Program-made: the position numbers and the translations under genes
Notes under the pieces: generated by a model
The model's input: the letters and a program-made list of their open reading frames with translations, nothing else
Told to the model about the DNA's origin: nothing
The model's database searches: none
Part shown: positions 8,453 to 16,746 of the stretch, in pieces
Numbering within the stretch: the first letter of the stretch is position 1
Layout of the letters: each line of letters starts with the position of its first letter
Assembly: GCA_041879415.1 (NCBI GenBank)
Contig: CP090852.1
Span: 1,054,001-1,118,000 of the forward strand
DNA from: Vibrio chagasii
Lineage (GTDB): Bacteria; Pseudomonadota; Gammaproteobacteria; Enterobacterales; Vibrionaceae
Direction: 5' to 3'
DNA length: 64,000 bases

Positions 8453-8771
8453 TTAGCCCCCTAAAGAAAGTAAGCTAAGACTACCACTGCGATCTTCAGA
8501 AAACATCAAATTAAAAACCAAAAAAAACAGTAACTTAAAACACCTGTTTTTAGCCAATTTAAGGCACCAAATAAGCAATTTAAGCAGGTTATTTCCAGTT
8601 AATAGAACGCGCTTATTTTGACAAAAGTTTCGACCTCTGGAGGCGATTACAGAAAGAAAAGGTAATGAGACGAGTTAGGCTATTTAGGATGTAAGCCTAC
8701 CCCTCTAGACTGGACGGTTGGTATGCTTCTCGCTACACTGTTTGTCATTCTCGGCATAAAGAGTAAAACCA
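8453..8771. other. Divergent promoter region qnr-like / nemR-like
   Basis: A 319-base stretch between divergent starts. It contains an inverted repeat AAAAACAG (8523-8530) and CTGTTTTT (8544-8551) near the qnr side and a NemR-box-like sequence at 8706-8721 near the regulator side. The CTGT-N8-ACAG order of a LexA box, as known upstream of qnrB, was not found. Confidence 0.5.
8706..8721. promoter_or_regulatory. NemR-box-like operator in front of its regulator gene
   Basis: TAGACTGGACGGTTGG resembles the E. coli NemR box TAGACC-N4-GGTCTA and the two better sites at 14462 and 16547 in this window. It lies 51 bases before the regulator start, consistent with autoregulation. Confidence 0.5.
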
Positions 8772-9350
8772 ATGAAAGACATGCGACAAGCTATGCTCGA
8801 TGCAGGGTTTAGCCTTATTAATGAACATGGGTTCGCAGGCGTTGGCTTGATGAAAATCATCAACCAGGCAGAAGGTACTAAAGGTTCGTTTTACCATTAC
8901 TTCAAATCTAAAGAACACTTTGGTGAAATCCTGCTGACTAACTACTTTGATGAGCATTTAACTAAACTTGATGACTTTTTAAGTGATGAGTCACTTTCTC
9001 GTCGTGACCGTGTAAAAGCCTATTTTGACTTTTGGTGCGCATCGAAACTGACTGAAGACTTCAATATCCAGTGTCTTGTCGTCAAACTCGCTGGTGAAGT
9101 CTCAGGTTCAGAAAATCCATTGCAATCGACCATGGCGGAAGGAGCTGAGAAGATCATCCTACGTATGGCAAAGCTGTTTGAAGAAGGCAATGCAGCAGGT
9201 GATTTCAATATCGCAGAACCTGAAACGCTATCACGGACACTTTATGGTCTCTGGCTAGGATCAACCTTAATGGCGGCGATGCAAAGAAACCGTTCGACTC
9301 TCAACAATGCGATGGAAGAAACTTTACTCGCACTGAGTTCAAAGGACTAA
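8772..9350 (+). CDS. TetR-family regulator, NemR-like
   Basis: The 192-residue protein has an N-terminal TetR helix-turn-helix (about residues 9-50: GFAGVGLMKIINQAEGTKGSFYHYFKSKEHFG). The DNA-recognition segment KGSFYHYFKSKE and the later CLVVKLAGEV and LYGLWLGSTLMAAM segments parallel E. coli NemR, a sensor of electrophiles and hypochlorite through cysteine chemistry. Cysteines near residues 90 and 101 are possible redox sites. Matching operators in front of this gene, the iron alcohol dehydrogenase and the aldehyde dehydrogenase suggest it represses a detoxification regulon. The gene is followed by a terminator. Confidence 0.78.
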   Translation: MKDMRQAMLDAGFSLINEHGFAGVGLMKIINQAEGTKGSFYHYFKSKEHFGEILLTNYFDEHLTKLDDFLSDESLSRRDRVKAYFDFWCASKLTEDFNIQCLVVKLAGEVSGSENPLQSTMAEGAEKIILRMAKLFEEGNAAGDFNIAEPETLSRTLYGLWLGSTLMAAMQRNRSTLNNAMEETLLALSSKD

Positions 9351-9369
9351 TCAACGACAATGCTCAAAG

Positions 9370-9395
9370 GCTCGCATGTTCCGCGAGCTTTTTTA
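9370..9395 (+). terminator. Terminator of the nemR-like gene
   Basis: Arms GCTCGC (9370-9375) and GCGAGC (9383-9388) with a 7-base loop, followed directly by seven T residues. Confidence 0.85.
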
Positions 9396-9441
9396 TTCCT
9401 GGACTCAACGAACGCTTTGCTTCACTTTATCGACAGATAAA

Positions 9442-10689
9442 TCACCTTGTACGCGGCAGCATTCCATTAGCTTGCAAAAGGGCATTAAGTGTAGGGTCGA
9501 TATGTTTAAAAAACTTAAGCCACCCTTCACACAGGTAATTTAACCCAGCCTCACCGTCACGACTGGTAATGATTCGGTTCTTGGGGCACTCGCCATGGCA
9601 AGCAAATTTAAACTCACAGGTTTGGCACTGTTTAGGTAACGACTTTTGCTTCGCAAATCCAAAGGTTTGTTGAGCAGGTGAAAACGCCAATGTTGATAAT
9701 GGCTTGTCGTGGATATTACCCAACTTGAATTCTGGGTAAACATAATGGTCGCATGAATACGCATCGCCATTAGGTTCAACCGCTAGCCCTTTGCCACAGA
9801 TTTCACTCAAAGTGCACATGGTGCTGTCTTTTCCCATCCAAACACCGACGAAATTTTCAAAGTAAGGGATAAGTACTCGACCAAAATCATACTCGAACCA
9901 CTCATCAAAAACGGCTTTAAGAAACTCTCCCCACTGTAAAGAACCAACACTCCAAGATTCAACCTCTCCCGAAACCGGAATGATCGCTTGCTGGTTGCTC
10001 AACCATTTATTGTTAGTATGAGCCTCGCGCTTATCTACGACAGGGATGAACTGAAGCTGTTTGGATCCAACTTCGTCACGCAGAAAACGATAAACCTCTA
10101 TTGGGTGTTGGCTCGTTACATCGTTCACACAGGTTAAGGTTGCAAACTCAACGCCATGCTTCTTTAGAAAACCAATCCCTCGCATGGTTTGAGAGAAGGT
10201 CCCCTTGCCCGCTTGGTTGGTACGGTAGTGATTATGCAGATGCTCGGGGCCATCAATGCTCACACCAATGATAAAGTGATTATTCTTGAAGAACTCACAC
10301 CACGCATCATTCAACAAGGTGCCATTGGTTTGAAGGTCGTTGCTGATCTTGCTGTGGCTAGGGCAATACTTGTTTTGCAGTTCGACCACCTTCCTAAAGT
10401 ACTCAATCCCCAGTAAGGTAGGCTCGCCACCATGCCAAGAGAAGATAATTTCTGGAGTGTTTTGTCCTTCTATATACTGCTTGATATACCGCTCCAGCAG
10501 TTCCTCATCCATCACATATTGAGTGCCCTTCGGGTATTCAAGCAGCTGTTGCTTTTCCAAGTAATAACAGTAGGTACAACTGATATTGCACACCGCCCCA
10601 ATCGGTTTTGCCAACGCTTGAAGCTTGCTGTGTGCTTTACCGTTGAATTGAGGAATAGCGCTTAGATTTGATAATGATAGTGCCGTCAT
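9442..10689 (-). CDS. Anaerobic sulfatase-maturating enzyme (radical SAM, SPASM)
   Basis: This 415-residue enzyme carries the radical-SAM cluster motif C34-X3-C38-X2-C41 (AVCNISCTYCYY), followed by FSWHGGEPTLL and SIDGPEHLHN typical of the anSME/AslB family. The C-terminal SPASM region has the cysteines CTLSEICGKG, YSCDHYVYPE, CQTCEFKFACHGECPKNR that hold two further iron-sulfur clusters. It converts an active-site cysteine or serine of a sulfatase to formylglycine without oxygen. Its partner is the sulfatase gene directly upstream (120 bases). The start at 10689 has GAGGT 7 bases before the ATG. Confidence 0.92.
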   Translation of the reverse strand: MTALSLSNLSAIPQFNGKAHSKLQALAKPIGAVCNISCTYCYYLEKQQLLEYPKGTQYVMDEELLERYIKQYIEGQNTPEIIFSWHGGEPTLLGIEYFRKVVELQNKYCPSHSKISNDLQTNGTLLNDAWCEFFKNNHFIIGVSIDGPEHLHNHYRTNQAGKGTFSQTMRGIGFLKKHGVEFATLTCVNDVTSQHPIEVYRFLRDEVGSKQLQFIPVVDKREAHTNNKWLSNQQAIIPVSGEVESWSVGSLQWGEFLKAVFDEWFEYDFGRVLIPYFENFVGVWMGKDSTMCTLSEICGKGLAVEPNGDAYSCDHYVYPEFKLGNIHDKPLSTLAFSPAQQTFGFAKQKSLPKQCQTCEFKFACHGECPKNRIITSRDGEAGLNYLCEGWLKFFKHIDPTLNALLQANGMLPRTR

Positions 10690-10808
10690 GAAAAGTACCT
10701 CGATGTAAAAGTTATTGTATTTGCTAAAACAATCAGTAGTTCCTTTACACGGTATCTAGCGGCCAACTCAGCTTTGCGGTGCTAAGTTAGCCAACTGATT
10801 CATTTCCT

Positions 10809-12554
10809 CTATTTCACGTTCTCAAACGGGTTCCACGCTTCATCAACGGGCACAATCTTTTGTGCTTTTTCGTACTCTTGATACTCAGCGACCATCCCAT
10901 GGAACAGATCGGGCAATTGCTCTCTTAAGTCGTGCTGTTCGGCAGGATCTTTCTTGGTATTATATAGATGCCACTCGCTATCACCACCCATGCCGGTAGA
11001 GATTCGAATGATCTTATAATCACCTTTAAGTAGAATTCCGCTGCCAAACAGTTCGAACGGAATCGAGTTATCCGAGCTGTGAACCTTTGGTGTCTCTCCT
11101 TTGAAGTAAGGCACTAAGCTCACACCACTCATCGGTGCCACTTCTCTACCTTGATACTCTGTTCCTGGATGCTCGACATCAGCAATTTCAAGAATGGTGG
11201 CAGCGATGTCTTTTACTTGTGACAAGTCATCGGTTTGAGTTCCCGGCTCTAATGCTTGCTCTCCCTCTAAAACGGCCTTCGCAGGTTTAACAATGAACGG
11301 AACTCGGATACCACCTTCCGCGGTATAGGCTTTATACCAAGACAAGCCACCGGTAGACGCACTCGCCCACTCAGGGCCAAGTGACACACTAGAGTTTGCT
11401 TTACCTAAATTTTCAGTTGAGTTATCAAAGTGATGCGCCGTCCAAGTTCGAATCAGATCACTGATGTTTTCACCGGTAATATCTGCAGCTTCTGGGCCGT
11501 TATCTGCCAGATACATGATGTAGGTGTTGTCGTATTCACCGATCTCTTTTAGGTAATCAACAATCTGGCCAACTTGCTGGTCTTGCATTTCCATCATACC
11601 CATCGCCACAGCCATTTTCTTGCCGTACCATTTTTGCTCTTTCTCAGAGAGCGAGTCCCATGGTCGGCTTAATGAATTACGACCTGAAATATCCGCATCT
11701 TTAGGAATCACGCCCATCTCTTTCATTCGTTGAAAACGGTCTTCTCGAACCGAGTCCCAACCATGCTCGACGTAATAATCAACCTTGTCTTGATATGCGG
11801 ATTCTGGTGCTTGCAGTGGAAGATGAATTCCGGTGAATGGGACGTAGGCAAAGAAGGGCTTGCCGTCGTCTTTTTTGCTGTCGATCATCTTGATGATCTC
11901 GTTGGTATAAACCTGATCTGAGTATTCGCCTTTATGTTTATCTTCGACGACTTCACCATTACGGTATGTTGGCTCAACTTCAACGCCTGGAATTTCACCT
12001 TTTTGAAGCGCATCAGCTGTCGCTGCATTTTTGGCAGGGAACATCATGTCGCGGTTAAAGTGATTCGATCCGCCAGCTAAAATGCCATAACTTTCCGAGA
12101 AACCTCGGTCATCAGGCAAGAAGCCATCTTCATGACCTAAGTGCCATTTACCTGATAAGTAGGTGTTATAGCCATTGTCTTTAAGTAACGTAGCTACTGT
12201 TACGCCCTTTTTGGTGAGATAACCTTCATAGCCGGGCTTGCCAATTGCCCCCGGATACACAGCATAATCAAAGGTGCCTAACCCAACCTCATGACTATTG
12301 GCACCGGTAAGCATCATTGAACGAGTCACTGATGAGGTTGGTGAAGCGTGAAAGTTAGTGAATTTCACCCCCTCTTCGGCCAACGCCATCAAATTAGGTG
12401 TATCAACTTCTGATCCATAAGGCTGGGTATCAGCAAAGCCAACATCATCGCCGACAATAACCACAATATTCGGTTTTTCAGATTCGGCGGCAAAGGCTGC
12501 GCTGCTTGCTGCTGCCATTGCGGTGAACAACACGGATTTCTTGAATGTCTGCAT
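10809..12554 (-). CDS. Secreted sulfatase, serine-type active site
   Basis: The start at 12554 is preferred over 12608: GGAGAG lies 6 bases before that ATG and a signal peptide (KKSVLFTAMAAASSAAFA) begins there, giving 581 residues. It is an S1-type sulfatase: VIVGDDVGFADTQPYG supplies metal-binding aspartates, and GKWHLGHEDG and MYLADNGPEA are conserved active-site segments. The formylglycine position is Ser74 in the motif S-S-V-T-R followed by SMMLTG, where the +2 residue is Val instead of the usual Pro or Ala. Serine-type sulfatases depend on an anSME, which is encoded next. The protein is probably periplasmic and acts on a sulfated marine compound; the substrate is unknown. Confidence 0.9.
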   Translation of the reverse strand: MQTFKKSVLFTAMAAASSAAFAAESEKPNIVVIVGDDVGFADTQPYGSEVDTPNLMALAEEGVKFTNFHASPTSSVTRSMMLTGANSHEVGLGTFDYAVYPGAIGKPGYEGYLTKKGVTVATLLKDNGYNTYLSGKWHLGHEDGFLPDDRGFSESYGILAGGSNHFNRDMMFPAKNAATADALQKGEIPGVEVEPTYRNGEVVEDKHKGEYSDQVYTNEIIKMIDSKKDDGKPFFAYVPFTGIHLPLQAPESAYQDKVDYYVEHGWDSVREDRFQRMKEMGVIPKDADISGRNSLSRPWDSLSEKEQKWYGKKMAVAMGMMEMQDQQVGQIVDYLKEIGEYDNTYIMYLADNGPEAADITGENISDLIRTWTAHHFDNSTENLGKANSSVSLGPEWASASTGGLSWYKAYTAEGGIRVPFIVKPAKAVLEGEQALEPGTQTDDLSQVKDIAATILEIADVEHPGTEYQGREVAPMSGVSLVPYFKGETPKVHSSDNSIPFELFGSGILLKGDYKIIRISTGMGGDSEWHLYNTKKDPAEQHDLREQLPDLFHGMVAEYQEYEKAQKIVPVDEAWNPFENVK

Positions 12555-12630
12555 AAGACGCTCTCCAATTTCTATGAATAATTTTTCTACAATTAACTTA
12601 TTCTGCAATTAACACAGGTTAGGATTTGAA

Positions 12631-13062
12631 TTAGTGCGCGGCTTGAGACATCCAATGTAATAAGTCGAGCGCAGGGTCATAACCTTGAGCGGCTGCCATA
12701 CCAATCCAGGTGACGGCTTCCGATTGGCTCACTTCAACGCCACTACCAGAGAAATACATCAGGCCAAGCTGAGTTTGGGCTTCAGGGCTCCCCTTACTTG
12801 CTGCAGCCTCGAACCACTCCGCCGCTTTATCATCGTTCTGTTCGACGCCCTCTCCGCTTAGGTATCGATAGGCAACAGAAAGTTGAGCGTCTAGTTGACC
12901 TTGGTAAGCTTCATCCAACAATTGCACGACATCTTGATGCTGCTGCGATTTAGCCAAAACAGCCTCACTCTCAAAGCTCTGTTTTCCAGTACTCGCTTTG
13001 GCAAACAGCAGGGCGACCAAAACACTCGCCAGAGTCACGGTAGTAAAACGTTTATTGAACAT
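12631..13062 (-). CDS. Exported Sel1-repeat protein
   Basis: The 143-residue protein has an N-terminal signal or anchor segment (TVTLASVLVALLFAKAS) and then two to three Sel1-like helical repeats (about residues 58-130), for example AQLSVAYRYLSGEGVEQNDDKAAEWFEAAA and AQTQLGLMYFSGSGVEVSQSEAVTWIGMAA. Sel1 repeats form a solenoid used for protein-protein contacts. It precedes the sulfatase on the same strand (76 bases between stop and start) and may help sulfatase folding or complex assembly in the periplasm; that is inference from position. Confidence 0.75.
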   Translation of the reverse strand: MFNKRFTTVTLASVLVALLFAKASTGKQSFESEAVLAKSQQHQDVVQLLDEAYQGQLDAQLSVAYRYLSGEGVEQNDDKAAEWFEAAASKGSPEAQTQLGLMYFSGSGVEVSQSEAVTWIGMAAAQGYDPALDLLHWMSQAAH

Positions 13063-13109
13063 TTATTTCCTCCTCGGGAATAAAGGTCACAACGTCCCTG
13101 TTGAATGAT

Positions 13110-13175
13110 TTAGGTGAAAAGTAGGAATGGCGCGATGATGCACAAACTAGACAGCAATACGTTTTCAATCTTCAT
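13110..13175 (-). CDS. Very short hydrophobic ORF (21 residues)
   Basis: A 22-codon frame including the stop, starting at ATG 13175 with an excellent ribosome site (GAGGA, then 6 bases, then ATG). It would encode a peptide beginning MKIENVLLSSLC and continuing IIAPFLLFT, largely hydrophobic after a short charged start. It sits 47 bases before the Sel1 gene and 48 after the alcohol dehydrogenase stop. It could be a small membrane peptide of the sulfatase operon or a translated leader. Support is the ribosome site and position only. Confidence 0.42.
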   Translation of the reverse strand: MKIENVLLSSLCIIAPFLLFT

Positions 13176-13223
13176 GGTGAGTCCTCGGTGTACAATTAAT
13201 GACTAAATCTTCTCAGCAACTAA

Positions 13224-14417
13224 CTAGATGGATTTTTCTATAATCTGCTCAATCACTTGCTTTGAAATTGGGTAAAACTGGAAGCAGATATCTTTTTCAA
13301 TCGCTTGGGCAATATTGCTCTTCTCTTGCGCGTCAAACTCCCAATGACTAAAGCGTTTCATCGCTCCGACACAGGTTTGGAAATCGTTTAAAAAGCCCAA
13401 CACTCTCTGATAAATCATCTCGTCTGTACCCGTGCATTCAATCGAGAACGCTTGGGCTAATTTGAATGAATTTGGCATATAGAATTCCGGCAGAGCTTCA
13501 ATCACAACCGGCATCAATACCGTGTTGGCATCGCCATGAGGAATATGGCTAATCGCACCAAATGCATGAGCACAGTTGTGGATTGGGATTCCGCCCAACG
13601 AAGAGTAGAACGCAGAGATCGCCATAGTGCTCGCTTGAAGAAGATTGCCGCGTGCTGTGAGATTTTCAGGTTCCTCAAGTGCCACGGGTAAGTTTTCAAC
13701 AATCAGTTTTGCAGCTTGGATACCGTAAGCATCGGTAAAAGAATTGCTCATTGGCGAAACAATCGCTTCAACCGCATGTGTAAGTGCATCCATCGCAGTG
13801 GAGCGAGTAAGGTGAGCAGGTAATTTGGTCGTAACTGTAGGATCAAGAATCGCGATGTCAGCTTCTAAACCAGACGCCACTAAACTTGCCTTAATGTTTT
13901 CATGCTCGTTGTAAAAAACAGCAATCGGAGAAGCTTCTGCGCCCGTGCCTGCTGTTGTTGGTACCGCAATATGAGGCACTCGAATGTCTTCGTTATTTGG
14001 CCACACTTCCATAAAGCCACCACCGGCAATCACAGTGCGGATATCATCAATCTGTTTATGAAGTGCGTATTTCACGCCTTTCGAAGCATCAATCACACTA
14101 CCGCCACCGACTGACAAAATAGCGTCTGCGTTCAAGTTGTTCGCAAACTCAATCGCAGCGTTAATATTGTCGCACGTTGCATCTGGTGCAATGTCGGTAT
14201 ACACGCCGACGAGTTGCGCAGCATCTTGACTAGCTTCTGGATTAACAAACAGTGCCGAGAATTGCTCAACAAAGCCCAACGATTCCAAGCCCTTGTCAGA
14301 AAAAAGCACAACGCGTTTTGCGCCTAATCGAGAGAATAAAGATGGGATATTTTCGATACCGTTCTCTTGAGCGTGAACAATGGTTTTCAGTTGAAAGTTA
14401 AAATTATTGGTTGTCAT
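13224..14417 (-). CDS. Iron-containing alcohol dehydrogenase
   Basis: The 397-residue protein is a group III alcohol dehydrogenase. The NAD-binding segment is SVGGGSVIDASKG (GGGS at 104-107), and the metal ligands are Asp210 and His214 (AMDALTHAVEA), His280 (IPIHNCAHAFGA) and His294 (HIPHGDAN). Such enzymes reduce aldehydes or oxidise short alcohols in the cytoplasm. The gene is a separate unit: a NemR-box-like operator lies 45 bases before its start and a terminator ends the transcription unit upstream. It probably acts with the nearby aldehyde dehydrogenase to clear reactive aldehydes. Confidence 0.88.
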   Translation of the reverse strand: MTTNNFNFQLKTIVHAQENGIENIPSLFSRLGAKRVVLFSDKGLESLGFVEQFSALFVNPEASQDAAQLVGVYTDIAPDATCDNINAAIEFANNLNADAILSVGGGSVIDASKGVKYALHKQIDDIRTVIAGGGFMEVWPNNEDIRVPHIAVPTTAGTGAEASPIAVFYNEHENIKASLVASGLEADIAILDPTVTTKLPAHLTRSTAMDALTHAVEAIVSPMSNSFTDAYGIQAAKLIVENLPVALEEPENLTARGNLLQASTMAISAFYSSLGGIPIHNCAHAFGAISHIPHGDANTVLMPVVIEALPEFYMPNSFKLAQAFSIECTGTDEMIYQRVLGFLNDFQTCVGAMKRFSHWEFDAQEKSNIAQAIEKDICFQFYPISKQVIEQIIEKSI

Positions 14418-14461
14418 GGTGTTTACCTCATTTCTATTTGATGACTAAACAATAACCAATA

Positions 14462-14477
14462 CAAACCGGTCGGTCTA
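14462..14477. promoter_or_regulatory. NemR-box-like operator upstream of the alcohol dehydrogenase
   Basis: On the minus strand the sequence reads TAGACCGACCGGTTTG, matching TAGACC-N4-GGTCTA at all but two or three bases of the right half-site. The same 16 bases occur at 16547-16562 before the aldehyde dehydrogenase. Confidence 0.72.
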
Positions 14478-14534
14478 GGATGTAATTGTCAAAGATATGT
14501 CAATTAAGATCCTTGAAGATCATTTCGCACATAC

Positions 14535-14555
14535 AAAAAAACCCGCAGATGCGGG
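14535..14555 (-). terminator. Terminator of the aldehyde dehydrogenase-membrane protein unit
   Basis: On the minus strand CCCGC-ATCT-GCGGG is followed by seven T residues (14535-14541 read as A on the plus strand). It lies 39 bases past the membrane protein stop and separates it from the alcohol dehydrogenase. Confidence 0.8.
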
Positions 14556-14593
14556 CTTAGAAATATTTGATCAAATGAGTTAAACAATCGAGG

Positions 14594-15037
14594 TTAACGC
14601 AAGTGAGCGGGCACCTTGGTTTTGTCTCGATTGAGGTAGTAGTAGAGATAAACCAAAGAGTAGATGGTTACAAACGCGTCAAGCGCAAACACACCACTCC
14701 AACCGTAGAACCACTCATAGTCATTAATACAAACGTTGTATAAGAAGATGCCAACAAACATCGACTTCTCAAACGCGCTGTAAATCATGGTCGAAGTACG
14801 TAGTGACTTGTACTTGGCAGAAAACATCAATAGCACGCCAATACAACCAACCATGACACCCCAGTGCTGATAAGTACCCAACAGATACTCTTTGTTTTCC
14901 ATCATGGTCTCGTTGTAGGAAAACAGCGTCTGCATACTCCAGTCCGGTGCCAAAAAAGTGGAAAAAGCAGTGGCGGTCAACAACCCGGTGATCATCAAAT
15001 ACGACTTCATGGTTCTTTCAAAAAAACGTTCTAACAT
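14594..15037 (-). CDS. Four-helix membrane protein (hypothetical)
   Basis: The 147-residue protein has about four hydrophobic segments (YLMITGLLTATAFSTFLA, WGVMVGCIGVLLMF, MFVGIFLYNVCI, and VFALDAFVTIYSLVYLYYYL) and a basic C terminus. The start at 15037 has AGAGG 6 bases before the ATG, better than the next methionine. I do not recognise the family. It follows the aldehyde dehydrogenase by 52 bases on the same strand with no terminator between, so it is likely part of the same NemR-like-controlled unit. Confidence 0.7.
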   Translation of the reverse strand: MLERFFERTMKSYLMITGLLTATAFSTFLAPDWSMQTLFSYNETMMENKEYLLGTYQHWGVMVGCIGVLLMFSAKYKSLRTSTMIYSAFEKSMFVGIFLYNVCINDYEWFYGWSGVFALDAFVTIYSLVYLYYYLNRDKTKVPAHLR

Positions 15038-15089
15038 AAGTAACCTCTTAAATAATTTCTAAAATGAATAGCGTAATGTCGGGTGTGAT

Positions 15090-16505
15090 TTACTTGCCTA
15101 GCATGTTCATCACAGCTGTCTTTAATTCGTTGTCTTCTTTTGAAAACAGATACTTAACGCGATGATCTAAGCCAGTTTCCAATACTGTTTTAGCGTGAGA
15201 GAAGGTGATAAACCCTTCTTTGCCGTGATAATTGCCCTGCCCAGATTCGCCAATGCCACCAAACGGCGCATCGTCGACCGCCAAATGAAAGACACAGTCG
15301 TTGATACACATTCCTCCCGAGTGCACTTGCTGCTTCACTTGAGACTGGAGGGTAGAGTTAAAACTCATCAAGTACAGAGCTAAAGGTCTTGGTTTGCTAT
15401 TGATGATCTGGAACGCTTCATCAATGTTTCGATAGGTGATCAGCGGCAGTAACGGGCCAAAAATCTCTTCGTTCATCACCTTAGACGACAAGCTGGGTTC
15501 AACGATCAAGTGCGTCACTAATCGATGAGTTTCTAAGTCCATAGCATCGTCATGGCACGCAACGATTCGTGTGCCTGCTTGTTGTTCTTCATTCAATAGG
15601 CCGACAATACGGTCACATTGGCGAGGGTTAATCAGCGAGGTTAAATTCTCGGAATAGATCCCTTCATCAAACAGCAATTGGTACTGTTTTTTGTACTCAA
15701 GAATAAACGCCTCGAGCTTATCTTCAGGAAGTAATACGTAATCCGGAGCAACGCAAACTTGACCGTTATTGAGGCTCTTGCCATAAATGATTCGCTCAAC
15801 AGCAAGATCAACTGGCATATCTTCAGCCACAATCACCGGTGACTTACCACCTAATTCAAGCGTGACAGGAGTTAACGTGTCAGCCGCAGACTTCATCACC
15901 TGACGTCCCACTTGAGTTGAACCCGTAAACAAAAGGTGGTCGAACGGCAGCGCAGAGAAAGCCGCAGCGACTTCAACTTCTCCTTCAACAAGGCAAACTT
16001 CATCAGAGTGGAATACCTCATCTAACATGGCTTTCAATACTTGATTAGTTGCAGGAGTAAATTCACTCATCTTTATCATCGCGCGATTGCCCGCAGCCAA
16101 AGCTGAGATCAGTGGCCCTACAGACAACATGATTGGGAAGTTCCACGGAGTAATAATTCCCACCACACCTTTTGGTTGATAAACCACTTCAACACGAGAA
16201 GTTGAAAGTAAAGGGCCAGAATGGCGAATAGATGAGGTCGACCAATGAGGCAAACACTCAATGCTATGGTCGATGTTTCCCAGACAAGGAAGAATGTCGG
16301 CCATCAAAGTGTCTTGTCTGCTTCGGTGGCCATAATCTTCACTGACCGCTGCACACAAACGGTCAGTGTAATCAATAAGTGCAGATTTCAGAGCTAATAA
16401 CTGTTCAATTCTCACCGGTACCGTTGGCATCGGATCATTTGCAAAAGCTTCCTGCATTTTCTTCAACGTCGCTGTCATTTGTGTTGCCGTCAATTCATGT
16501 TTCAT
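15090..16505 (-). CDS. Aldehyde dehydrogenase, coniferyl-aldehyde-dehydrogenase-like
   Basis: The 471-residue enzyme has the standard ALDH motifs: the cofactor segment GIITPWNFPIML (about 117-128), FTGSTQVGRQVM, the general base Glu217 in LELGGKSPVIV, and the catalytic Cys251 in NNGQVCVAPDYV. The short N terminus, the YQPKGVVGIITPWNFP wording and the C-terminal length fit the coniferyl aldehyde dehydrogenase branch, which accepts varied aldehydes. A NemR-box-like operator lies 42 bases before the start. In a marine Vibrio the true substrate is more likely a reactive short or aromatic aldehyde than lignin products. Confidence 0.87.
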   Translation of the reverse strand: MKHELTATQMTATLKKMQEAFANDPMPTVPVRIEQLLALKSALIDYTDRLCAAVSEDYGHRSRQDTLMADILPCLGNIDHSIECLPHWSTSSIRHSGPLLSTSRVEVVYQPKGVVGIITPWNFPIMLSVGPLISALAAGNRAMIKMSEFTPATNQVLKAMLDEVFHSDEVCLVEGEVEVAAAFSALPFDHLLFTGSTQVGRQVMKSAADTLTPVTLELGGKSPVIVAEDMPVDLAVERIIYGKSLNNGQVCVAPDYVLLPEDKLEAFILEYKKQYQLLFDEGIYSENLTSLINPRQCDRIVGLLNEEQQAGTRIVACHDDAMDLETHRLVTHLIVEPSLSSKVMNEEIFGPLLPLITYRNIDEAFQIINSKPRPLALYLMSFNSTLQSQVKQQVHSGGMCINDCVFHLAVDDAPFGGIGESGQGNYHGKEGFITFSHAKTVLETGLDHRVKYLFSKEDNELKTAVMNMLGK

Positions 16506-16546
16506 ACGTCACCTCATCGTTGGGAGATGCACACAATAGTACAAAA

Positions 16547-16562
16547 CAAACCGGTCGGTCTA
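16547..16562. promoter_or_regulatory. NemR-box-like operator upstream of the aldehyde dehydrogenase
   Basis: An exact copy of the 16-base sequence at 14462-14477 (minus strand TAGACCGACCGGTTTG). The identity extends a few bases on either side (ACAAACC and TCTAG), supporting one regulator for both genes. Confidence 0.72.
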
Positions 16563-16688
16563 GATGTTTTTTGTCAGAGAATCGTTAATGCTATGACTAA
16601 TCAATGCATAGATATTAAATGGACTAGGAGAGCGTACGCAGAAGAAGTGAAAGGCCGAAGAGGCCCAAATTGAGACGATAGGATCAAA

Positions 16689-16711
16689 AATGGCCGCTCT
16701 AGGCGACCATT
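16689..16711 (-). terminator. Likely terminator of the MarR-type gene
   Basis: On the minus strand AATGG-TCGCC pairs with GCGGC-CATT around a TAGA loop and is followed by TTTTTG. It lies 36 bases past the regulator stop. Confidence 0.6.
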
Positions 16712-16746
16712 CATTATTTCTTTAATTCATTGTTTTAAATGAAAAA

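Noticed and set aside
8523..8551. Possible LexA box upstream of the qnr-like gene
   Set aside because: The half-sites are in the order ACAG...CTGT with 13 bases between, the reverse of a LexA operator.
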